Shown here: piece by piece, positions 1 through 5,249 of the stretch | Layout: every line of letters starts with the position of its first letter | Numbering within the stretch: the stretch's first letter is position 1 | NCBI GenBank assembly: GCA_025998735.1 | Contig: BNWJ01000042.1 | Location: forward strand, 1 to 10,768 | Source of the DNA: Alphaproteobacteria bacterium | Lineage (GTDB): Bacteria; Pseudomonadota; Alphaproteobacteria; UBA3830 | DNA: 10,768 bases | Direction: 5' to 3' | Notes under the pieces: model-generated | Told to the model about the DNA's origin: nothing | Database searches by the model: none | The model's input: only the letters and a program-made list of their open reading frames with translations | Made by a program: the position numbers and the translations under genes

Positions 1-302
1 TTTAACGAAGCCTTTGAGTTATCGACGCCTCATCGGACAGTTTACTTTCGTTGATCTCTCTACAACTCACCTGACATTTCAAAATGCCTTTTCCATTGCC
101 GCTCAGCACTAGTAGCTTTCGCTATCCTGCACCGCAAGGTGGTTTGATAAGTCTGCTTGGACAGTCCTTATCGGAGGGCCACTTCCTCCATCTTCATCGT
201 GCCTTCGTCTTGGCACACTGCAACAGGTCTATTAAATGCAGATGCTGCAAGTACTGGTGCAGTTCTTTTTTCTAGTTTGGAAGCAACGATAACTCAATAC
301 AA
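1..302. other. Region without a supported gene; hairpin-rich
   Basis: No reading frame here is convincing: every frame on both strands is broken or lacks family features. Several short perfect inverted repeats follow one another: 113-124 (TAGC/GCTA), 130-141 (CACC/GGTG), 146-172 (GATAAG/CTTATC), 173-189 (GGAGG/CCTCC) and 199-216 (GTGCC/GGCAC). Read on the minus strand, the first has a GAAA tetraloop. A further minus-strand hairpin near 78-93 (GGCATT/AATGTC) needs a G-U pair, which favours a minus-strand RNA if there is one. I compared it by eye with RNase P RNA, tmRNA and SRP RNA and found none of their conserved motifs. It may be a lineage-specific RNA, decayed sequence or chance. Confidence 0.25.
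219..233 (-). repeat. Copy of the ruvX-tail repeat
   Basis: The minus strand here reads AATAGACCTGTTGCA, identical over 15 bases to plus-strand positions 1029-1043 at the end of ruvX. Its 12-base core also recurs at 1090-1101, in the other arm of the ruvX palindrome. This copy lacks the second arm, so it is either a fragment of the same element or a chance match. An exact 15-base match between two non-coding-like tracts in a window this size is not expected often. Confidence 0.45.
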
Positions 303-503
303 TTACGGGTGCACAGCAGGCATTATATCAGAAATGGCATCGTCCATATTTCTTGTATATATCTTTCGTGACATAAGTAATTCACTTTTGCAGTGTTTCA
401 GCCTTCTGACTTCTCTTAGGTCGTCTTTATCATGGATGATAATTGCACTCAGCTTAATTTCTACGAGATCTATTAGTATATCTAGAGATTGCTTTGATAA
501 CAT
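303..503 (-). CDS. Small conserved hypothetical protein (66 aa)
   Basis: The predicted protein begins MLSKQSLDILIDLVEIKLSA and continues with a charged stretch (HDKDDLREVRRLKHCKSEL). It looks wholly helical and soluble. From memory it resembles a small alphaproteobacterial protein of unknown function with a similar LIDLVEIKLS segment; I cannot name a family. I prefer the ATG at 503: an AGG at 511-513 lies 7 nt upstream, and a TATAAT hexamer at 525-530 would place the transcription start just upstream of it. A GTG at 521 would add six residues but has no usable ribosome-binding site. The gene is divergent from ruvX, 72 nt away. Amino-acid composition and the likely promoter favour a real gene over the plus-strand frame that overlaps it. 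Confidence 0.6.
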   Translation of the reverse strand: MLSKQSLDILIDLVEIKLSAIIIHDKDDLREVRRLKHCKSELLMSRKIYTRNMDDAISDIMPAVHP

Positions 504-524
504 GCCATAACCTATACTCACTCC

Positions 525-553
525 ATTATATTCTGATCGCCTGTACTGAAAAA
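525..553 (-). promoter_or_regulatory. Possible promoter for the small gene at 303-503
   Basis: The minus strand has a perfect TATAAT at 525-530, about 22 nt before the preferred ATG. The -35 position (548-553, TTTTTC) is poor. The short implied leader still contains the AGG ribosome-binding site at 511-513. Confidence 0.35.
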
Positions 554-575
554 AAGGTTAATTTATGGATTTTTT

Positions 576-1064
576 ATGCGAGATCTAGGAGACATTCAAA
601 TAGAGGATTTGAATCGGCATGAAAATGTCATAGTGTGCCTTGATGTTGGAGACAAAACAATAGGAATCGCCGTATCCGACAGAAGAAATAAAATAGCCAG
701 CCCGATTGTAACTATTGCGAGAAAAGGAAACAAAAATGATCTTGATGTGTTGCTGAAATGCACACAACCGTACAAAATCGGCCTTATAATATTCGGATGG
801 CCAATACTAATGAGTGGCACCGCAAGTAAGCAATGTAGAAAAGTCGCAGATTTCGCCAATTGGCTAGCTAAGTACATGGAAATCGACTTCGCGAAATGGG
901 ACGAAAGATTTTCCACAAGCGTCGTTGATAAAATCATGATAGAAGCAGATTTATCCAGAAAAAGACGCAAACAGGTGATAGACAAGACCGCAGCCACATA
1001 TATTCTACAGGGAGCTCTCGATTTCCTGAATAGACCTGTTGCAAAAGCCTCCTGGAGTTCCTGA
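576..1064 (+). CDS. ruvX: RuvX/YqgF, putative pre-16S rRNA nuclease or Holliday-junction resolvase
   Basis: This is the RNase H-fold YqgF/RuvX protein, a cytoplasmic nuclease implicated in 16S rRNA 5' maturation and proposed to resolve Holliday junctions. The N-terminal nucleotide-binding motif LDVGDKTIGIAVSD is at about residues 22-35 with Asp23. The WDER motif is at 108-111 (Glu110), and KQVIDKTAA near 132-140 supplies the last acidic residue, Asp136. ILQGALD (143-149) is the usual alphaproteobacterial end of the family. The usual GLP(L)NMDG loop is altered to GWPILMSG. Residues 152-162 (NRPVAKASWSS) are extra and are encoded inside a palindrome. No strong ribosome-binding site precedes the ATG; the nearest purine tract is about 18 nt away, but no better in-frame start exists and the acidic N-terminal extension fits alphaproteobacterial homologues. 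Confidence 0.9.
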   Translation: MRDLGDIQIEDLNRHENVIVCLDVGDKTIGIAVSDRRNKIASPIVTIARKGNKNDLDVLLKCTQPYKIGLIIFGWPILMSGTASKQCRKVADFANWLAKYMEIDFAKWDERFSTSVVDKIMIEADLSRKRRKQVIDKTAATYILQGALDFLNRPVAKASWSS

Positions 1065-1101
1065 TTATCAGGACCAAAAATCGGCCTACGCAACAGGTCT
1101 A
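1031..1101. repeat. 71-bp imperfect palindrome at the 3' end of ruvX
   Basis: Perfect 12-bp arms (TAGACCTGTTGC at 1031-1042 and its complement at 1090-1101) share their centre, base 1066, with an inner palindrome TCCTGATTATCAGGA at 1059-1073. The tract between the arms is partly complementary too. The ruvX stop codon (1062-1064) lies in the centre, so the palindrome supplies the last 11 codons. No T-run follows, so a plain intrinsic terminator is less likely than a palindromic repeat element, although an RNA-processing or transcript-end hairpin remains possible. Confidence 0.6.
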
Positions 1102-1210
1102 ATAATCGAGCCCATCTTTCCAATTAGTTTGAATAGGTCTCGTATAACCTTTAGGCAAGTGCTATACTCAACACCAGCAGTGTGATTGTAGTTAATATAG
1201 GACACTTTCC

Positions 1211-2275
1211 GTGAAAAAGATAAAGCCGAGAACTTGTCAGAGAATGAAACTGAGTAACGCAGTAATAGCCATTCTATCGGTTGCAGCTGGATTTGCATTG
1301 TCACATTTCGTATTTCCCCCCGCTGTCCCATCTGAGATACCCCACTGTGTCAAAAAATTACTCAAGACACACAAGCTTTTGCAACGCTGCAAGCCAGGTG
1401 CCCGTGAGTTGAATTTCCTCGAAAAGGGCGGAGAATACCTTCCTGACTATGAGAACCCGCGCACTTTAAATGATAAGATAGCATATATTGTGAAGAATTA
1501 TTATCATAAATCCCCTATAGCGCGGCAACTTGGCAACAAATATCTTACGAAAGAGTATGTTACCCAAGCGGTTGGCAAAGAGTATGTGGTTAAGCTGATT
1601 GGCGCCTGGGACAATCCGAGCGATATAAAATGGGATGATCTGCCAAATCGTTTTGTTTTGAAAGCAGTGCGCGGTTGTTCCGGGAAACAGGTGATAGTGG
1701 TGAAAGATAAGAGCAAGATAGACATCGCTGCGACTATCAAACAGCTTGAAGAATTTTGTAAGCGTGTCGGGATGGAATATGTAAAATCGAATCGCATTAT
1801 TGCGGAAGAATATTTGGAGCCGTCGGATGGCATAGAAGCCATCATAGACTATAAATTTTTCTGCTCCTATGGACAGGTTTTGTTTGCACAGTGCATGGAT
1901 GCTAATAGTAGGGACATGCATGGCAAATCTTGTTCTTACTATTCCATACCTGATTGGAAGAGATTGCCTTTTACAGTCTCTAATTGTAAACCGAACATCC
2001 TTCCTCGGCCTAAACTTTTTGATCGGATGATTGCATTAGCCGAAAAGCTGTCAAAATCCTTTCCGTTGATTAGGGTTGATCTTTATGAAGTTGGTGATAG
2101 AGTACTTGTAGGCGAATTAACGGATGATTCTGGCGGTGCCAAAGGCATAATTTCTCCTCTAATTTGGGATTTTAAACTTGGTGAAATGATTAATGTTCCG
2201 CCATTGGAAGAACTGAATAAAATAATAGAAAACGACAAGAAAAAATACGGCGAAGAGGGAATTGGGCAATGGTAG
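1211..2275 (+). CDS. Membrane-anchored TupA-like ATP-grasp protein, copy 1
   Basis: This 354-residue protein belongs to the TupA-like ATP-grasp group, named after the teichuronopeptide biosynthesis protein; members are usually linked to surface polymer or glycan assembly. A hydrophobic segment at about 17-36 should anchor it in the inner membrane, and the short Lys/Arg-rich N terminus predicts the catalytic domain outside the cytoplasm or makes it an uncleaved signal. Family landmarks are the entry motif NPRTLNDKIAY (82-92), FVLKAVRG with Lys151, IIAEEYLEP (196-204), DYKFFC (213-218), FPLIRVDLY (284-292) and GELTDDSGG (301-309). The start is GTG with AGGA at 1199-1202, 8 nt upstream. A TATACT at 1163-1168 could be a -10 box, without a clear -35. 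The substrate is unknown. A ligase role for a possibly periplasmic ATP-grasp domain is puzzling, so topology needs attention. Confidence 0.8.
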   Translation: MKKIKPRTCQRMKLSNAVIAILSVAAGFALSHFVFPPAVPSEIPHCVKKLLKTHKLLQRCKPGARELNFLEKGGEYLPDYENPRTLNDKIAYIVKNYYHKSPIARQLGNKYLTKEYVTQAVGKEYVVKLIGAWDNPSDIKWDDLPNRFVLKAVRGCSGKQVIVVKDKSKIDIAATIKQLEEFCKRVGMEYVKSNRIIAEEYLEPSDGIEAIIDYKFFCSYGQVLFAQCMDANSRDMHGKSCSYYSIPDWKRLPFTVSNCKPNILPRPKLFDRMIALAEKLSKSFPLIRVDLYEVGDRVLVGELTDDSGGAKGIISPLIWDFKLGEMINVPPLEELNKIIENDKKKYGEEGIGQW

Positions 2276-2311
2276 TCCGCAAGGAGTGAATTCTAGTAGG
2301 TATAGGAGATT

Positions 2312-3382
2312 ATGGTGAGTAAGAAAGAGCCGTGTGCTTGTTCGAAAATAAAATGTTTAGCAACAGTTATCGTATCGGTTGCAGCTGGATTTGCATTGTC
2401 ACATTTCGTATTTCCTCCGGCTGTTCCGCCTAAAATACCGCCACGTATCGAAAACTTGTTCAAAACTCACGGGCTTTTTCAACGTTGCAAACCTGATACC
2501 CGTGAGTTGGCGTTCCTTGAAAAGGGTGGTGAATACTTTGCTGACTACGAAAATCCACGTACTTTCAATGATAAAATCGCATATATTTTGCATAACTATT
2601 ATCAAAAATCACCTATCACGTTACATATCGGTAACAAATATCTTGCGAAAAAGTATGTAGCTCAAGCGGTTGGTGAAGAGTATGTGGTTAAGCTACTCGG
2701 CGTTTGGGATAATCCGAGCGATATAAAATGGGATGATTTGCCTAATCAATTTGTCTTGAAAACCGCTCGCGGCCACTTCGGAAAGCAGGTGATAGTGGTG
2801 AAAGATAAGAGCAAAACGGATATTGCTGCAACCATCAAACAGCTGGAAGAATTTTGCAAAATTGCCGGAATGGCGAGTGTGAAATCTAATCGCATCATCG
2901 CGGAAGAGTATCTGGAGCCGTCGGATGGAACAAAAGCCGTTACAGATTATAAATTTTTCTGCTCCTATGGAAGGGTTTTGTTCGCATATTGTCTATCTGA
3001 CAGTGATGGCACAACATGTGATGTGGACACAAAGTCCTTTTCTTTCTATTCAGTACCTGATTGGAAGAGATTTCCCATTACGGTCGCTAATCACGAACCG
3101 AACCTGATTCCTCCGCCAAAACATTTTAACCGAATGATTGCGTTGGCAGAAAAATTGTCCAAACCTTTTCCGTTGATCAGGATTGATCTCTATGACGTCG
3201 GCGATAGGGTGCTTGTGGGCGAATTGACAGAAGATTCCGGCGGCGCCAAAAACGTACTTTCCCCTCTGATCTGGGATTTTAAACTCGGTGAGATGATTGA
3301 TGTTCCAACGTTGGAAGAGCTGAATAAATTAATAGAAAACGACAAGAAAAAATACGGCGAAGAGGGAATTGGTAACTGGTAG
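2312..3382 (+). CDS. Membrane-anchored TupA-like ATP-grasp protein, copy 2
   Basis: This is a tandem paralog of the gene ending 36 nt upstream, alike over the full length and clearly related in every motif: membrane segment at about 16-36, FVLKTARG, IIAEEYLEP, DYKFFC, FPLIRIDLY and GELTEDSGG. It differs mainly by a few extra residues in the loop before the SVPDWKR motif. The GTG at 2315, the second codon here, may be the true start: it aligns without gaps to the GTG of copy 1, lies 6 nt after AGGAG (2304-2308), and both copies share TATAGGA just upstream. The ATG at 2312 would be only 3 nt from that site. The two genes are probably cotranscribed and arose by duplication. Two 43-nt blocks, in the membrane segment and at the C terminus, are identical in DNA between the copies, hinting at recent conversion. 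Confidence 0.8.
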   Translation: MVSKKEPCACSKIKCLATVIVSVAAGFALSHFVFPPAVPPKIPPRIENLFKTHGLFQRCKPDTRELAFLEKGGEYFADYENPRTFNDKIAYILHNYYQKSPITLHIGNKYLAKKYVAQAVGEEYVVKLLGVWDNPSDIKWDDLPNQFVLKTARGHFGKQVIVVKDKSKTDIAATIKQLEEFCKIAGMASVKSNRIIAEEYLEPSDGTKAVTDYKFFCSYGRVLFAYCLSDSDGTTCDVDTKSFSFYSVPDWKRFPITVANHEPNLIPPPKHFNRMIALAEKLSKPFPLIRIDLYDVGDRVLVGELTEDSGGAKNVLSPLIWDFKLGEMIDVPTLEELNKLIENDKKKYGEEGIGNW

Positions 3383-3404
3383 ACCATTATTGAGATCGCT
3401 GCAT

Positions 3405-3424
3405 AATTGCTCTTTTTCGCAATT
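3405..3424. terminator. Weak hairpin between convergent genes
   Basis: AATTGC (3405-3410) and GCAATT (3419-3424) form a perfect 6-bp stem with an 8-nt T-rich loop, placed between the end of the second ATP-grasp gene and the end of the HipB-like gene. The stem is AT-rich and no long T-run follows, so termination is only a suggestion from position. Confidence 0.25.
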
Positions 3425-3457
3425 GGCTACAGTTATTACATTTTACGATCAGAGATT

Positions 3458-3679
3458 TCATAAGGCTTCTTCTCCTTTCTTGATAACACATATTGCTAGT
3501 CCGAGATTCCCAGCAACATATAAAGCTTTATCAAATTGTATCGTTGGCTTTCCTGCCTCTAAATCAACAATAAATCGATTTCCAACGCCACAAATTCCAG
3601 CAAAATCCGCCTGTGAAAGCTTCATTTTCTTTCGATGTTGTTTTATTAGAATTCCTAAATCTTTCGCTGTTTTTATCAT
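3458..3679 (-). CDS. HipB-like (y4mF-type) HTH transcriptional regulator, orphan
   Basis: The 73-residue protein is almost entirely one Xre/Cro-type helix-turn-helix domain. The segment LSQADFAGICGVGNRFIVDLE (about 21-41) matches the recognition region, and ENGKPT-like EAGKPT (41-46) followed by a short hydrophobic tail is typical of the y4mF/HipB couple-type regulators. Such proteins are normally antitoxins that repress their own operon and neutralise a HipA kinase encoded just downstream. Here the downstream DNA runs into the convergent ATP-grasp gene, and there is no hipA in the window, so this is a solitary regulator or the survivor of a lost toxin-antitoxin pair. AGGGA lies 8-9 nt before the ATG. 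The promoter is bracketed by inverted-repeat arms, consistent with autoregulation. Confidence 0.85.
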   Translation of the reverse strand: MIKTAKDLGILIKQHRKKMKLSQADFAGICGVGNRFIVDLEAGKPTIQFDKALYVAGNLGLAICVIKKGEEAL

Positions 3680-3685
3680 TTTATC

Positions 3686-3750
3686 ATTCCCTATCGGTAA
3701 CTATATCCGTAAGAAACGAAAAAATCAATAGAAAATTACCGCTAGGGAAT
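3686..3750. promoter_or_regulatory. Inverted-repeat operator bracketing the HipB-like promoter
   Basis: The arms are ATTCCCTATCGGTAA (3686-3700) and TTACCGCTAGGGAAT (3736-3750), complementary at 14 of 15 positions and separated by 35 bp. They flank the predicted -10 and -35 boxes, one arm overlapping the -10 edge and leader and the other lying just upstream of -35. This is the arrangement expected for a dimeric HTH protein that represses its own promoter by binding both arms. The binding itself is inference. Confidence 0.65.
3700..3728 (-). promoter_or_regulatory. Predicted sigma70-type promoter of the HipB-like gene
   Basis: On the minus strand a TTGATT -35 (3723-3728) and a TATAGT -10 (3700-3705) are separated by exactly 17 nt, and the gene starts about 20 nt downstream of the -10. 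Both hexamers lie between the inverted-repeat arms. Confidence 0.6.
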
Positions 3751-3814
3751 AATCGTTCTGAATTACGTGTAATGCAGAACAAACTTTCACTTCTAATTCA
3801 ACATTGCAATTGCA

Positions 3815-3858
3815 ACTGGCATACCACCCCGTCTGGAGGCGAAGCCATTAATGCCAGT
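3815..3858. repeat. Inverted repeat downstream of corC
   Basis: ACTGGCAT (3815-3822) and ATGCCAGT (3851-3858) form perfect 8-bp arms around a 28-nt loop, starting about 14 nt beyond the corC stop codon. A second small hairpin, GTCCG-GCT-CGGAC, sits at 3857-3869 next to the stop. No T-run follows on the minus strand. They may protect or end the corC transcript. Confidence 0.35.
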
Positions 3859-3871
3859 CCGGCTCGGACCG

Positions 3872-4729
3872 TCACGCTGGAGTTTTGCGAACGACGATTC
3901 TTTTTACGCGTCGTGGATCTGCGTCGGCTATCTCGAATTCTATTCCGGACGGATGAACCAATGTTTCGCCTCTAGTTGGCATTCTTTCGGCCAGCAGCAT
4001 GGTCAATCCTCCCAGCGTTTCGATGTCGGGTTCTTCGCCTTCTTTTAGAAATGGACTTAGCAGATCAACGCCCAGCATATCCTCGCAATCAGTCAGCAGA
4101 GTTTTGGCATCTGCCATGAAGGATCCGTCCTGTCGCATAATGATCTGCGGAAATATGCCACGGCTTTGTTGTATTTCGCCGACGATTTCTGAGACCACGT
4201 CCTGCAGAGTCACGAGGCCATCCACTCCACCAAATTCATCCACCACCAGCACCATATGGTTTGCGGATCCTCTCATTTCGACGAGTAATTCCAGCAACTG
4301 TATACTGGGAACTACGTAAATCACATCCCTAAGCAATGACATGATGTTAAAAGATTCAGGATTGTTGATATATGGCAGAAAATCCCTCACTCTAACCACT
4401 CCAACGACATCGTCCAGCGTGTCTTTGTATATGGGAATCTGGGAAAAGTGATTTTTCGAAAAGATATCGATGAACTCCTCCAGAGAAGTGTTTACTTTTG
4501 CCGCTACGATATCTGCTCTTGGAACCATTATGTCAGCAGCCGTGAGATCCTTTAGTCCCAAAACATTCGACACAAGAGCCAGCTCGCTGTTATCATCTGA
4601 GTTCGAATCATCGGATACCGATTGCTCCGCCTCAATCATATCTTCCAGACGATCTATCAGTGGAAGCTCGGCTTCTTTTTTCTTCCTTTTTATTCGTTCT
4701 CGAAAATAATTTTTAATTTTTAAATACAT
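3872..4729 (-). CDS. corC: CorC/HlyC-type CBS-domain protein (soluble)
   Basis: The protein has 285 residues and no membrane segment. After a basic N-terminal tract (RERIKRKKKEAE) comes the CBS pair, from IMVPRADIVA (about 67-76) to LVTLQDVVSEIVGEI (172-186), with the family hallmark VLVVDEFGGVDGLVT (160-174). A CorC_HlyC domain follows at about 197-282. E. coli CorC (YbeX) was linked genetically to magnesium and cobalt efflux by CorA; its biochemical role is unsettled, and ybeX has also been tied to ribosome metabolism. It is the last gene of the miaB-ybeY-corC run, 19 nt after ybeY. No clear Shine-Dalgarno precedes the ATG, so translation probably depends on coupling to ybeY. The related protein at 9123-10406 differs in carrying a CNNM membrane domain. 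Confidence 0.88.
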   Translation of the reverse strand: MYLKIKNYFRERIKRKKKEAELPLIDRLEDMIEAEQSVSDDSNSDDNSELALVSNVLGLKDLTAADIMVPRADIVAAKVNTSLEEFIDIFSKNHFSQIPIYKDTLDDVVGVVRVRDFLPYINNPESFNIMSLLRDVIYVVPSIQLLELLVEMRGSANHMVLVVDEFGGVDGLVTLQDVVSEIVGEIQQSRGIFPQIIMRQDGSFMADAKTLLTDCEDMLGVDLLSPFLKEGEEPDIETLGGLTMLLAERMPTRGETLVHPSGIEFEIADADPRRVKRIVVRKTPA

Positions 4730-4748
4730 TGGGGAATACTAGCAAATT

Positions 4749-5249
4749 TCAATATGGATTTGCAACATTTAAACCGGAAAGAATCTCGACCTCTAAAGTC
4801 TCCATTTGCCCCGCATCAGAGCTATCGCTATGATCATAACCCAGAAGATGCAAAACACCGTGAACTACAAGATGCATCAAATGATCATCAAATGATTTTT
4901 CCTGCTCCGTGGATTCACGATCTATGGTTTCGTATGCCATGGCTATGCTCCCGAGTACACACCAATTGCTACAATGTTTTCCGTCATTTTCATCGTCTAT
5001 ACAATAATCTTCAGAAGCATTATCTATGGAATCTGCCGGAAAAGATAATACATTCGTCGGTTTGTTTATGCCCCTGTAGGTGTTATTGAGTATCTGCAGC
5101 TCTTCATCGTCCGTAAACAGAAAGCATATCTCTACATTATAGTGATTCAATTTTAGTTCGGAAAACACAGCAGAAACGCACCTGCCGGTTATCGATTTTA
5201 CGTCGCACCTGGACCACCCGTCACATTCTACCGAAATTTCTAAATTCAT
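4749..5249 (-). CDS. ybeY: YbeY endoribonuclease, rRNA maturation factor
   Basis: YbeY is a zinc-dependent single-strand endoribonuclease family acting in 16S rRNA 3' maturation and 70S ribosome quality control in the cytoplasm. The metal-binding motif HLVVHGVLHLLGYDH is intact at about 126-140, with His130, His134 and His140 as ligands, and the NKPTNVLSFP segment (62-71) is also typical. The 166-residue length is normal. There is a small lineage-type insertion rich in Asp, Asn and Cys at about 77-97. Its ATG overlaps the miaB stop codon (ATGA at 5246-5249), so it should be translated by coupling. In many proteobacteria phoH lies between these two genes; here it is absent. Confidence 0.95.
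   Translation of the reverse strand: MNLEISVECDGWSRCDVKSITGRCVSAVFSELKLNHYNVEICFLFTDDEELQILNNTYRGINKPTNVLSFPADSIDNASEDYCIDDENDGKHCSNWCVLGSIAMAYETIDRESTEQEKSFDDHLMHLVVHGVLHLLGYDHSDSSDAGQMETLEVEILSGLNVANPY

Noticed and set aside
20..45. Hammerhead-ribozyme-like core on the minus strand (CCGATGAG ... CGATAAC).
   Set aside because: The invariant CUGAUGA and GAAA boxes each carry a change expected to abolish activity, and stems I and III cannot be drawn.
1..290. Plus-strand fragments in several frames (YRRLIGQ near 20-40, RYPAPQGG near 121-144, RRATSS near 169-186) that resemble pieces of a copia-type retrotransposon polyprotein.
   Set aside because: The pieces need several frameshifts and deletions, key residues such as the SDADW and SWKSKKQ motifs are missing, and such elements are not expected in bacteria. 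A search against the RVT_2 family would settle it; eye matching is too weak.
157..510. Open plus-strand frame of 117 codons.
   Set aside because: It overlaps the minus-strand small gene, has no ribosome-binding site or family resemblance, and reads like antisense sequence.
596..1123. Minus-strand open frame of 175 codons, longer than ruvX.
   Set aside because: It is the antisense of ruvX, which has intact catalytic motifs on the plus strand.
3369..3731. Plus-strand frame of 120 codons continuing past the second ATP-grasp gene.
   Set aside because: It is the antisense of the HipB-like gene, which has a recognisable helix-turn-helix, promoter and ribosome-binding site.
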